Below are positions 14,102 through 22,934 of a stretch of DNA of 64,000 nt, piece after piece. The notes under the pieces were generated by a model, which was not told the origin of the DNA, searched no databases, and saw only the letters and a list, made by a program, of their open reading frames with translations. Every line of letters begins with the position of its first letter. Position 1 is the stretch's first letter. The position numbers were made by a program, and so were the translations under genes. The stretch spans positions 1 through 64,000 of the forward strand of contig JARXAE010000016.1 of the NCBI GenBank assembly GCA_029866005.1. The letters run 5' to 3'. This stretch comes from Fimbriimonas sp. (lineage in GTDB: Bacteria > Armatimonadota > Fimbriimonadia > Fimbriimonadales > Fimbriimonadaceae).

Positions 14102-16543
14102 TTATCGTCTGCGCAGCGAATAAGCACGCTCCCAAGAGCGGACGAAGCCCTCGGCACCTCTAAAGATGCACATCATCTCCTGATCAGTTGCGCCGATATT
14201 GTAGAGGTCCTGCAGATAGTCGGGGATGAGGCCGTAGTGCGCAAGGCCGTCCTTGTTAATATCCCAATAACGGCGTCCTGATCCGCCCGGTGTTAGCAAA
14301 CGCTGCAACGACTGCGGTGATGTGCTGGGTCGATCCTGAACAAATCGGGCTCCTGTTGGAATTCGGGATGGTCCATTGAGGTAGGTCACTTTATTGGACC
14401 CAAATCGACGAGGATCGGCGTTGAGGTCACCGCCGTTCATATCAGTTCCTAGAGAAATTCCACCATCTGGGGAGACTTTGCGAATCTGACGGATCGTCGC
14501 AAGAAGCGCCTCTGTTCCGCCCGATGTACCAATACCGAATGTGCCGCCAGAGGCAATCATTCGGATCATCTGGGCAGGTTGCATCGAGCGCTCGGTCGAA
14601 CCCTCCGCACCCAGAGTTCTAATTCCGCCGTGCGTCCATACTGTCGGGAATGGTAACTCGCCGCGAGGAACGACATTTACGCATTCATTGAGGATTCCGG
14701 TAATCGTATCCTGCCCAGCGTGGGCGAGATCAATAATATCTCCAACCTGGGCGAGATATTGCACGGCCTGCACTCCTTCTCTTGTGAGCCTCTTGGCGTT
14801 CATATGCCCTCGGAGTGAGGCGTATTCGTCGTCGAACACCTTGTTTGTCTTGGAAGTTGGTTCTATACCTGTTGGAATGCTAGCCAGCTCCTTCAACTCA
14901 CCGAGTTCTGCCTTCTCAAAGCGATAAGTAACACCATCAGCGGGGGTCTTTCCTTCACGAAGTTGGAACAGACGGCCATTGTAGATGCCGTTCATTGAGT
15001 TGAAAAGGTTGCTGTATGCGGCGGCTCCGCCAATGAAGTTATCGATGAGATGAACCATAGTGAAAACGCGCACTCCATTGTCATGAAGTGTGCGGAGTTG
15101 GCTAACCGACGTAAGCCAGTCAGTTTCCACACTAAGTACAACGATCAACTTATTCTGAGAGGCGAGTTGACGGGCTTCTGCAGGAGTTGTTGCGATTCCC
15201 ATCCAGTCACTGTTTGCTCTCGCAAAATCCTTGATTGCGTTGGCTTGGCGAACGCAAGCACTTACCTCAGTTTCGGGGTTGATGTATCTTTGGATTGAAT
15301 CACCCCTGAAGCCGGTTTCGAGCAGGTACGTCGCAACCTGATTCTCCAAAACTGACGCGACCATGAGCCGCTGGCCACCTTCATAAGCACGTCGGATCCA
15401 GTTGACATGCATTTGCTGGTGGTTTGGCTCGTAACGGTGAGGCCAAGACCCAAATCCTGGGTAACCCTGCTTGTCATGCTGGTGTTTGTTACCATTGAAG
15501 TTACCGTAGACAATATCGCGTATGGTCTTACCTTTTTCTTTTTTTGATATCCAGTTCTCGGGACCGTTTGCGCCATGTCCACCACCATCGCAGGCGGGCA
15601 TGTCGCGCTCATATGCTTTTTCCTCGGCAGCGATACCTGCTTCATAACGGCCACCCAGCGAGCCCCAAACGTAATGACCGCCAGAAGACATGTGGGCGAC
15701 TGGATGGGCATGGAGATCAGCCCAGCCGTAGATCGGGGGGGCAGCGGCACTGAAACTCTTGGAAAATACACCTGGATCAATTCGGACGAACGGTGATGGT
15801 TCAGACGATTTGATCAGTTTAAATCCGTCAAAATTGAGGTGTCCGGTTCGAGAGTCATCGAGAATGAAGATCTTTGCGTTCTTACCTCGAAACGTAGCTG
15901 GGATATTCCAGACCTGCGATGTCATCTGCTCCGAACCCGTGCCAAGGAACCGGTGGACAAGACCGTAACCCGCGAGATTTGCCCCATGCCTACCGGCGGG
16001 CAGCATTGAAGTTACACCTTCCACCCAAACTTCGATTTGAAGGCCAGTGTCTTGCCGGGTTCCACCTAGAAGGACCGCGAGTGCATCGTTCTCTAGCGAG
16101 AAGACATCCGACGTGACCCAGGCAAGAAGTTTTTCATCCGGTGGCCTTTGGAGCGTAAAGTTAATTTTGCTAGACCAACCCGTCGAGTAAAAATTTTGAC
16201 CGTCAGCGCCAGACTTGAATCCCTGGGAGTTCAGATGCCTGAACCAAGAGTTCACCCAGTAGTCACCATTCAGCGTAATTGGATCGGGCGGAAGTGAGCC
16301 ACCCGCCGTTTTTGGGAGCGGATATGCGCTAGGGTTTACATGATCAGGGGTCGCTGAAAAGCGAAAAGGATCCCATCCCTTCGGTCTGCCCCCAGCGTCA
16401 AGCGCCTCGAAACCTCTCCAATCGGGAATTATTGCTGGTTGGTCTTGCTGGATCCCATTTATGCGGCGTGGATCAACAGGATCAAGTTGCTTGCCTATCC
16501 CTTGTTGGACAAGCACCGTAGCGAGAATTTCTTGAACAAACAT
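14102..16543 (-). CDS. Large membrane dipeptidase-like (M19, amidohydrolase-fold) protein
   Basis: The protein has 813 residues from ATG 16543. The C-terminal ~530 residues carry M19-type metal-site motifs in order: YGWADLHAHPVAH (about 273-285), VVLSVETDWL, IIDLAHAG, VWTHGGIRTLG and GTDMNGGD, ending with HYGLIPDYLQDL. Typical M19 enzymes are 350-450 residues, so there is an extra N-terminal ~270-residue region, partly carbohydrate-binding-like (LLAWVTSDVFSLENDALAVLLGGT, FILDDSRTGHLNFDGF). ATG 16543 is chosen because AGGAAG lies five bases upstream; ATG 16573 and TTG 16600 are in frame. No ordinary signal peptide is clear. It follows the lactonase gene on the same strand. Confidence 0.75.
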   Translation of the reverse strand: MFVQEILATVLVQQGIGKQLDPVDPRRINGIQQDQPAIIPDWRGFEALDAGGRPKGWDPFRFSATPDHVNPSAYPLPKTAGGSLPPDPITLNGDYWVNSWFRHLNSQGFKSGADGQNFYSTGWSSKINFTLQRPPDEKLLAWVTSDVFSLENDALAVLLGGTRQDTGLQIEVWVEGVTSMLPAGRHGANLAGYGLVHRFLGTGSEQMTSQVWNIPATFRGKNAKIFILDDSRTGHLNFDGFKLIKSSEPSPFVRIDPGVFSKSFSAAAPPIYGWADLHAHPVAHMSSGGHYVWGSLGGRYEAGIAAEEKAYERDMPACDGGGHGANGPENWISKKEKGKTIRDIVYGNFNGNKHQHDKQGYPGFGSWPHRYEPNHQQMHVNWIRRAYEGGQRLMVASVLENQVATYLLETGFRGDSIQRYINPETEVSACVRQANAIKDFARANSDWMGIATTPAEARQLASQNKLIVVLSVETDWLTSVSQLRTLHDNGVRVFTMVHLIDNFIGGAAAYSNLFNSMNGIYNGRLFQLREGKTPADGVTYRFEKAELGELKELASIPTGIEPTSKTNKVFDDEYASLRGHMNAKRLTREGVQAVQYLAQVGDIIDLAHAGQDTITGILNECVNVVPRGELPFPTVWTHGGIRTLGAEGSTERSMQPAQMIRMIASGGTFGIGTSGGTEALLATIRQIRKVSPDGGISLGTDMNGGDLNADPRRFGSNKVTYLNGPSRIPTGARFVQDRPSTSPQSLQRLLTPGGSGRRYWDINKDGLAHYGLIPDYLQDLYNIGATDQEMMCIFRGAEGFVRSWERAYSLRRR

Positions 16544-16548
16544 CTGAC

Positions 16549-16570
16549 TTCCTGACCAAATGGTCAGGAA
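16549..16570 (-). promoter_or_regulatory. 22-bp palindrome over the ribosome binding site of the M19-type gene
   Basis: TTCCTGACCA (16549-16558) and TGGTCAGGAA (16561-16570) form a perfect inverted repeat around AA. On the minus strand its second arm contains the AGGAA Shine-Dalgarno of ATG 16543. The TGACCA-NN-TGGTCA core looks like operators of TetR-type repressors; as RNA it would be a 10-bp hairpin with a two-base loop centre hiding the ribosome binding site. Confidence 0.5.
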
Positions 16571-16590
16571 CATCTTACTACCTAGCAATT

Positions 16591-17595
16591 CTAAAAGCAA
16601 ATATCAACGGGCTTGCTGACGGCGAGGGAGAAGCCGCTGGGGGTGAGTTTGCCCGTTTTGGTGTTGATGCGGAAGGATTTGATGATGTTGTCGTCCTGTC
16701 CGGCGACGAGGAGCCAGTTGCCACTGGGGTCGATGTTCATTCCTCGGGGGGTCTTGACTCCGGCGGGGGTGATTTCGATGAGTTTGAGCTTTCCGTCTTT
16801 TTGGATGGCGTAGCTGGCGATGGAGTGGTGTCCGCGATTGGAGACGTAGACGAATTTGTTTTGGAAGACGCGGATTTCGGCGGTGGACATGCCTTTGAGA
16901 TCGGTTCCAGCGGGGAGGGTTGAGAGAGTATTGAGCTCCTTCAGGGTTCCCTTGTTGTCATCGAACTTGAGGGCAGAAACGGTGCAGTTGAGCTCGTTGT
17001 TGACGAAAAGGACATTTCGGGTTGCGTCGAAGGCGGCGTGTCGGGGTCCGGCGCCAGGGGTGGTTTTGAACCGGGTTGGGTTGGCGAGGGAGCCTTTTTT
17101 GAAGATGAGGACTTCATCGGTGCCGAGGTCGCAGGCGAAGAGGTTCTTTTCGGTTTCGCCGATGTAATGGGCGTGGGATGCGTCTTGGCGTGACTTGTTG
17201 GAGCCGGAGCCTTTGTTGGTGAAGAATTCGGGGGTTTGGATTTCGCCTTTGGCGCTGAGGAAGTAGCGGGCGAAGACGCCTTTGTTGTAGTTGGCGACGA
17301 CGATTCCGTCTCCGTCGTGGTCGAGGTGGCAGGGGTAGTCACCGCCGGTGGGCTGGTGGTTGATCTCTTCCCCCTTCATGTCAAAGCCCCAGACTTCGCC
17401 ATTGGCTTTCTCGCTGACGGCGTAGAGGATTTCGCCTCTTCTTAGCAGGTAGCTAGGATTTTGGAGCTTGGCGAACAGCTTCTTTTGGGTGAGCTCACCG
17501 GTTTGGATATCGAGCAGGGCTTGATAGATTCCTTCGCTTCCACCCGGGGAAGTGTAGGTGCCAATAAAGATTGCGAGCAAGCGGGTGAGTTCCAT
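16591..17595 (-). CDS. Lactonase family (7-bladed beta-propeller, Pgl-like) protein
   Basis: The 334-residue protein opens with FIGTYTSPGGSEGIYQALLDIQTGEL and shows the YVSNRGHHSIASYAI, TPRGMNIDPSGNWLLVAGQDDNII and KPVDICF segments of the PF10282 lactonase/6-phosphogluconolactonase propeller. Members hydrolyse 6-phosphogluconolactone or other lactones; many are unassigned. The N-terminal MELTRLLAIFIGTY has no signal peptide, which points to the cytoplasm. It starts 9 bp after the stop of the GT39-like gene and precedes the M19-type gene, so the three may be co-transcribed. The substrate is not proven. Confidence 0.87.
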   Translation of the reverse strand: MELTRLLAIFIGTYTSPGGSEGIYQALLDIQTGELTQKKLFAKLQNPSYLLRRGEILYAVSEKANGEVWGFDMKGEEINHQPTGGDYPCHLDHDGDGIVVANYNKGVFARYFLSAKGEIQTPEFFTNKGSGSNKSRQDASHAHYIGETEKNLFACDLGTDEVLIFKKGSLANPTRFKTTPGAGPRHAAFDATRNVLFVNNELNCTVSALKFDDNKGTLKELNTLSTLPAGTDLKGMSTAEIRVFQNKFVYVSNRGHHSIASYAIQKDGKLKLIEITPAGVKTPRGMNIDPSGNWLLVAGQDDNIIKSFRINTKTGKLTPSGFSLAVSKPVDICF

Positions 17596-17604
17596 GGCGG
17601 GAGT

Positions 17605-19491
17605 TTACTGTGCGATTTCGTAGAGGGTTTTGGTTCGGCTAAGTTGTTGGGTGGGTTTCAGCTTTCCTTCATAGATGGCGTCTTGCACCAGTTGACGCCA
17701 CTTATTGCGGATGTCTTCGGCAAGGGGTTCCGAGCGGGGTTGGATCAGGCTCTGGTTCCACTTTTCGAGATCGGGGACGTACTGGTTGTTGAGATAGACG
17801 TGGGTGATGCCGAGCTGTTTGAAGTTGTCGATCATCTCTTGGGCGGATTGCATTTTTGCCCAGGTGACTTCGGTGGTGTGTCCGGGACCGGCCCAGAAGT
17901 AGGGTTTGTCGAGGTAGAAGCCGAAGACCTCGTCGAGAAGGGCGATTTTCTTGACGGCAGGGTCGTCTTTGGTGACCTTATTGAGGGTGGCGGTGGCGAC
18001 TTTACCGGAGACCCTTTGACCGTCGATGGTATCGAATCCTTCCAGGAACTCTTGTTCGGTGAGGCCGCCCGATAGGACAGGAAGGCGCTCTGTGACGATT
18101 GACGAGTTGTAGATGTAGATACTGGCGAGGAGCTGGAGTCCGGCGGCGGCGGGGATGAGGTGCTTGGTCGGCTTCCAGTCGATTACTCTTGCGCCAAGAG
18201 CGAGGAGGGGAATGGCGAGGGCGAGGATGTAGCGCGACTGCTGGCTGAGGACGGTCCAGGCGAGAAGCTGGATGCCGATCATCAGGGCGATGCTACGGTC
18301 AAACTTGTTGGCGAGCCCTTTTGCGATTCCCGCGGCACCGGTGGCGAGGAGGGCGAAGCCGAGGCTGACGAATGCGAAGCCACCGCCGGTCGTTTGTCCT
18401 GGGTTGGTGAAGTGGCCCGGGTTTCCGACGAGGCCAAAGATGCTCTTGCCGATGTTGGCGATCCCTTGGTAGCCGAAGGTCTTTTGCTCTTCGGTGTACA
18501 TGGCGGCGGCGGCGGCGTCCCAGTTTTTGCCGCCGAGGACGCTGGAGAAGAAGGGGTAGACAGGGTTTCCAACGACGATCCAGTTCTTGATGTACCAAGG
18601 GGCGCTGACGGCTACCGCGATGCCGATGGCTTGGGCGGCGAGCTTGCGGTCGCCCATGATGAGCATGAGAAGTCCGGCAATGCCGATGCTTTGGAGCCCG
18701 GTGTACTTGGATCCGGCGGCGAGGCCGAGCATGATTCCGGCGAAGATGGCATCTTCCCTTTTGCGGCTCTCGATGTGAAGGGCGGCGAAGTAGAAGCCGA
18801 ACCCGGCGAAGAGTCCGTGAGCGACGTCGATGTAGGCGGTGCCACTCTCCCAGATGACCATGGGGATGCTGGCGAAGATCAATGCGCTAATGGCTCCGGC
18901 TTTCTTGCCGAATCGATCGCCGAGGACGCCGTAGATGGCAAGGGTTCCGAAGGCGGTGAACCACCAGACAAACGCCTTGGCTCCGGCCTGGCCGCCGAAC
19001 TTTAGGCCGATGAGGAAGAGGCCGTCGACGGCGGCGGGAAAGTTGGAGTGGTGGATGTAGGAAACGCTGCTGACGTGGCCTTCTTGGAGCCAGATTTTGG
19101 GGACGGCGAGGTGGTACGCGACGCTGTCCCAGTCGAGGGCGGTGGATGGGGGGAGGACTCCGACGAGGGAGACGAGGAGGGGGATTAGGGCTAGCCAAAA
19201 GGCCAAAGGAGGTCGAGCTTCTGGCGGGGCTTTGTGTCGTTCTTTAGCGAACCAGTAGCCAGCTCCGAAAAGAGTCATCAATCCCAAGAAGACAAACCCG
19301 CCGCTGCCCAGAGATGTCAAATCTAGCATGCCGACAAAGTATGCGTATGTTCCCCAGCAGGCAAGCCCAATGAGTCCTCCTATGCCTTGGCGCGCAGGCC
19401 AGGAAAGGTGGCCGAGTAGCTTTCGGGCGAAGAAGACGATTGCGGCACTCGCCCCCAGCGATGAAATCGAAGCAAGTATTAGCCCGCGCAT
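17605..19491 (-). CDS. Glycosyltransferase family 39-like polytopic membrane protein
   Basis: The 628-residue protein has about 12 predicted helices and then a soluble C-terminal tail from about residue 480. The first large loop holds ALDWDSVAYHLAVPKIW, the acidic motif of GT-C fold PMT/ArnT-type transferases, followed by HHSNFPAAVDGLFLIGLKFGG and AGSKYTG. Such proteins move a sugar from polyprenyl-phosphate carriers to protein or lipid outside the membrane. Acceptor and donor are unknown. ATG 19491 gives MRGLILAS; TTG 19500 is the longer option. It lies downstream of lptD, separated by a structured 130-bp gap. Confidence 0.75.
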   Translation of the reverse strand: MRGLILASISSLGASAAIVFFARKLLGHLSWPARQGIGGLIGLACWGTYAYFVGMLDLTSLGSGGFVFLGLMTLFGAGYWFAKERHKAPPEARPPLAFWLALIPLLVSLVGVLPPSTALDWDSVAYHLAVPKIWLQEGHVSSVSYIHHSNFPAAVDGLFLIGLKFGGQAGAKAFVWWFTAFGTLAIYGVLGDRFGKKAGAISALIFASIPMVIWESGTAYIDVAHGLFAGFGFYFAALHIESRKREDAIFAGIMLGLAAGSKYTGLQSIGIAGLLMLIMGDRKLAAQAIGIAVAVSAPWYIKNWIVVGNPVYPFFSSVLGGKNWDAAAAAMYTEEQKTFGYQGIANIGKSIFGLVGNPGHFTNPGQTTGGGFAFVSLGFALLATGAAGIAKGLANKFDRSIALMIGIQLLAWTVLSQQSRYILALAIPLLALGARVIDWKPTKHLIPAAAGLQLLASIYIYNSSIVTERLPVLSGGLTEQEFLEGFDTIDGQRVSGKVATATLNKVTKDDPAVKKIALLDEVFGFYLDKPYFWAGPGHTTEVTWAKMQSAQEMIDNFKQLGITHVYLNNQYVPDLEKWNQSLIQPRSEPLAEDIRNKWRQLVQDAIYEGKLKPTQQLSRTKTLYEIAQ

Positions 19492-19564
19492 TTCGTTCAA
19501 GTATCCCCCAAAAATAAGAACCCTCGGGGGCGTTGGCCAAGTTAGGGAACTGTTGGAATCAGAT

Positions 19565-19584
19565 CTCCCTCGCGGGCGAGGGAG
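19565..19584 (-). other. Hairpin in the lptD-GT39 gap
   Basis: CTCCCTCG (19565-19572) and CGAGGGAG (19577-19584) form a perfect 8-bp stem with a CGGG loop. A second small inverted repeat, AGTTCA/TGAACT, lies right beside it (about 19583-19605). There is no T-tract on either strand, so this is a possible processing site or weak terminator for lptD. The rest of 19492-19629 shows nothing else. Confidence 0.35.
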
Positions 19585-19629
19585 TTCAGTGAACGTTAGT
19601 GAACTGGTGGGAGTGCGAAGACACCAGCT

Positions 19630-21852
19630 TTAGAAGTCTCTTCCCGTACCGGTTCCGAAACCTTGACCACGGCGACCGAATCCTTGGTTGGTGTCGAACG
19701 GAATGATCTTGAGGCGGATGTAGAAGGCGATTTCTCGGCCGCTACGGAAGCCGGAGCCGAAGTCGCTGACGGTGAGGATTGCCTCGGCGTCATGGAGATC
19801 GTAGACGAAGGAATACTGTTGAGTATCGAACTGTTTTGTATAACCATTGTAGGCTAAATTTGCACCGATCCGCGTTTTGCCGATTCTCAGACCATCGAGC
19901 ATGAGGTTGATGGCCGACCAAGTCGAGCGCTGGGCGTCGTAGCGCGCACCTAGCGAAGTCATAAGCGTTGGAGTCTGCCACTGCATGTCGAGGCGAACGT
20001 TGCTCCAGACGGTGTTGAAAGTGTCGTAACTCGAAAGCGTGCGAAGGGAAAAGGCTTGGCCAAGGCGATATTCGGAGCGGATTCCGACTTGCTGCCAGGG
20101 GACTTCGCTGCGCTCGGCGCGGGTGAAATCGTAGCCAGTTTGGATTCCGAAGCTGGACTTCTCATTCGTCATCCATGACAGGTCGAAGCTGGAGTAGTTG
20201 GTGATACCGGTGCGGTCTATGGCCAGCGGCGAGTACCCAAAAGGACGGAGATAGGAGTAGCGCAGGTTTGCGGTGAGGCGTTTTCCGAGGGAGTAGGTTC
20301 CGGCGGTGCCGAAGTTGAGGCGGTACTGGGCGGTGTCGTCCGAATACAGACCCTGTTGGAAGTTTCCGTTGAAGTCGAGTTTCCAAGGTCCCTTGTCGCG
20401 AGTCGCTCGGTTGAAGCCGAGTTGGAAGTTGGTGCGGGTGATTCGGCTCTGGGTGATCGGGTCGAGGTACTCACCGAGAGACATTTCGGTGGTGAACGGG
20501 AGGGTTTTGTTTGCCTTGCTTCCCATCAGCCGATTGGAATCGGACCGGAGAGTCAGGACAGGAGTGCGGTCGGAGCCGGGGAAGAAGTTGGCGACTTCTC
20601 CGATTGGGATCGTTCGCTGGTACTCGAGGGTTGCGGAAGCAGTTTTCAGGTCGGTTTGCCCCTGGAATCGGACGTCGATGGTTTGTCGCTCGGACCCGGA
20701 GGATCCACCGGAGCGGTTCCAGGTGGCATCGAGGGAGGTGCTAGATTTGCCGAACTGGCGACGGTCGCCAAGGGTGAAGGTCTGGTTCTCGTTGCTGAAC
20801 GTGCCGGTTTCTTGGGCTTGTCTTGAGAAAGATAGGGTGGTGGTTCGGCCGATGTTGGCTTGGATTCGAGTGTTGCTGGTGGTTGCCGACGGGGTCGTCA
20901 GGTAGTTGTTTCGCTGAATATCCTGGTCGATGAGAAGGTTGCCCCATTTGAGCTTTTGCTCGTGCTGGAGGTTTGCGTTGAAAGTGTTGGTGTTCCCGAA
21001 GACACCGTATAGCCGGGCGATTCCGTTGATGTCTTTGTTTCGGTAGTAGTAGTTGGTGCCGAGGCCGGTTCCGAGTTTGGACATGTAGTCGGTGCGGACG
21101 GCGGCGCGGTCTTCACCTTTCATTGGGAAGCCGTAGGTGTTTTTGATGTAGAACCCTTCGTCCTCAGTTTGGCCGATTTGGGGGAGGTATTTGAAGCTAC
21201 GATCGCCCAGCGGAATCCAGAGGATTGGGAGGGAGATGACGTTTTTGCCGAGGATGTTGAGCTTGACCTTCTTAAAGATGATTTGCTTTCCGGGCTCGAT
21301 GGTGGCGGTTTCGGAGTCGAGGTGAAAATGGGGGGCTTTGTATTCGCAGGAGGTGAAGACGCAGTCGGTGGCGTCGATGCGCTGGCTGTTGCCTTGCGCG
21401 GTTTTCCCGGTAAGGTAGGCGTCCCCCTCAATCTTGTTTCCGACGGTGTTCGGTGAAATCTTGACCTGGGAGTAGTTGGCGAGGAATGTGCGACTTTTGA
21501 AATCGACGGTGACGGCGTCACCGACGACGGTTTCGTCTTTACCGATGAGCCTGACATTGCCAGAGAACCGGAATACCTGAGACTCGCGGTCGCCTTCGAT
21601 TTCATCAGCAAGGCAGCGATAGCCCCTGTACAGGATTTCTGCTCCGCCGGTGAGTTTGACATTCTTTCCTGAGTTTGCCGAGTTTCCGAAGTTGACGATT
21701 TCCAGTAGCTTTTCGTCCGGGGTGAGGAGTGGCTTCTGCTTGGTGGGCGGTAGTTTTTTAAGAGGGATTTGACGTGCAAAATCCTTGATCGCCAGTCCTT
21801 GAGAGTGGGCGATGATGGGTGATAGCGCCAGGAGAAAAGCCGCGTATCTCAC
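19630..21852 (-). CDS. lptD: LPS-assembly outer membrane protein LptD (OstA)
   Basis: LptD forms the outer-membrane beta-barrel that places LPS on the cell surface. The 740-residue protein has a signal peptide (MRYAAFLLALSPIIAHSQG). An OstA jellyroll follows (about 60-190; GAEILYRGYRCLADEIEGD, GNVRLIGKDETVVGDAVTVDFKSRT), with Cys at DCVFTSCEY. A long barrel region full of alternating strands (YRLNFGTAGTYSLGKRL, LRTLSSYDTFNTVWSNVRLDMQW) completes it. The length matches 700-800-residue LptD. It is the last gene of the plsY-ORF-lptF-lptD chain and its ATG overlaps the lptF stop by 4 bp, which supports a role in LPS export. Confidence 0.9.
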   Translation of the reverse strand: MRYAAFLLALSPIIAHSQGLAIKDFARQIPLKKLPPTKQKPLLTPDEKLLEIVNFGNSANSGKNVKLTGGAEILYRGYRCLADEIEGDRESQVFRFSGNVRLIGKDETVVGDAVTVDFKSRTFLANYSQVKISPNTVGNKIEGDAYLTGKTAQGNSQRIDATDCVFTSCEYKAPHFHLDSETATIEPGKQIIFKKVKLNILGKNVISLPILWIPLGDRSFKYLPQIGQTEDEGFYIKNTYGFPMKGEDRAAVRTDYMSKLGTGLGTNYYYRNKDINGIARLYGVFGNTNTFNANLQHEQKLKWGNLLIDQDIQRNNYLTTPSATTSNTRIQANIGRTTTLSFSRQAQETGTFSNENQTFTLGDRRQFGKSSTSLDATWNRSGGSSGSERQTIDVRFQGQTDLKTASATLEYQRTIPIGEVANFFPGSDRTPVLTLRSDSNRLMGSKANKTLPFTTEMSLGEYLDPITQSRITRTNFQLGFNRATRDKGPWKLDFNGNFQQGLYSDDTAQYRLNFGTAGTYSLGKRLTANLRYSYLRPFGYSPLAIDRTGITNYSSFDLSWMTNEKSSFGIQTGYDFTRAERSEVPWQQVGIRSEYRLGQAFSLRTLSSYDTFNTVWSNVRLDMQWQTPTLMTSLGARYDAQRSTWSAINLMLDGLRIGKTRIGANLAYNGYTKQFDTQQYSFVYDLHDAEAILTVSDFGSGFRSGREIAFYIRLKIIPFDTNQGFGRRGQGFGTGTGRDF

Positions 21853-22934
21853 TCCAGCTTCCTCATGAACACCAGACCGATCGCGAGGAAGATCATGTCA
21901 GGTAGCCAGGTGATGAGGGCAGGGTTCACCGTCGCGGACTTAGCAGCGATTTCGGTGCAGATCACCAGGATATTGTAGTAACCCATCACGATGACCATGC
22001 TGATCATGACGCCGGCGAAGCCGCCGAACTTCGCTAGTTTGATGCTAAAGAACGGGGTGACAAGGGCGAAGATGACGCACATCATGGGGATGCTGAACAT
22101 CTTGTGGAGAGTGATTTCGTCGCGCACCGAGGACGCGCCCATCGTTCGCTTGAGCTTGATTTGTTCGACGAGTTCGGGGATAGTGAGTTCAGGCTGATCT
22201 TTGTCTTGTCCAGAGCCCATCATTTCGCGAAGGCTGATCTTTCCGTTGATCACGAATTCTTTGGACTTTGAAACGATCGCATTGTCGCGTCCAGGCTTGA
22301 CGATGACGGAAGAGGCGTTTGAGAATCGCCAGACTCCGCGCTGGTAGGTGCCTTCCTGAGCTGAAATAACAGATAGGTTTGATTCGTCGGTTCGATCAAC
22401 CAGAAGCGTGTCGCGAAGTTTGAGAGTGTCCTCGTCAAGCTTGGTGATTGAGCCTATGGAAACGGTGTAGCTTCCGATCTTGACGGGTCGGTTCGAGACA
22501 AAGGTGCCCATCCCGGCTAGGACGTTGGAGGACATCTGGAGGTCCTGAGAGCGTTTGGTCGCGTAGGGTGTGAGCTTGGTAATGCTCCAGAAATTGAGAA
22601 GTCCGGCGGCAACGCCGAACCAGAGCACTGGCCAGACGACCCTTGAGACCTTTCCACCCGCGGCGCGGATCGCGGTGATTTCGCTTTCGCGAGAGATGCG
22701 CGAGAGGGCGAGGGAGCTTCCCAGGGCGACGGCGATTGGGAAGACGAGGTTGAGACGCTCGGGCGTGCCCCAGAGGATGAGTTGGACAGTGGCGAGGAGC
22801 GGGACGTTTCTTGTGAGCTCGTTTTTGGCGAGGAACAGATAGGCGTCAGCCTGGAACAGGACGGTAACGATCAGGAACGATAGTAGGAAGATCGGGAAGA
22901 TCTCGCGGTAGACATAGCGGTCGACTCGTCTCAT
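21849..22934 (-). CDS. LptF/LptG family LPS-export permease (YjgP/YjgQ)
   Basis: This 361-residue inner-membrane permease of the LptB2FG exporter pulls LPS from the membrane toward LptA/LptD. It begins MRRVDRYVYREIFPIFLLSFL, with the family features YLFLAKNE, LIFWGTPERLNLVFPIAVALGSSLALSRISRESEITAIRAAG in outline, a periplasmic beta-jellyroll in the middle (about 120-250), and three C-terminal helices, six in all. F and G subunits cannot be told apart here; only one is present in the window, so the partner and lptB are elsewhere. It overlaps both neighbours by 4 bp. Confidence 0.88.
   Translation of the reverse strand: MRRVDRYVYREIFPIFLLSFLIVTVLFQADAYLFLAKNELTRNVPLLATVQLILWGTPERLNLVFPIAVALGSSLALSRISRESEITAIRAAGGKVSRVVWPVLWFGVAAGLLNFWSITKLTPYATKRSQDLQMSSNVLAGMGTFVSNRPVKIGSYTVSIGSITKLDEDTLKLRDTLLVDRTDESNLSVISAQEGTYQRGVWRFSNASSVIVKPGRDNAIVSKSKEFVINGKISLREMMGSGQDKDQPELTIPELVEQIKLKRTMGASSVRDEITLHKMFSIPMMCVIFALVTPFFSIKLAKFGGFAGVMISMVIVMGYYNILVICTEIAAKSATVNPALITWLPDMIFLAIGLVFMRKLE

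Noticed and set aside
18160-19005. Long plus-strand frame of 281 codons
   Set aside because: It is antisense to the GT39-like membrane gene, has a Gly/Glu/Asp-heavy composition typical of reading opposite a hydrophobic protein, and no ribosome binding site.
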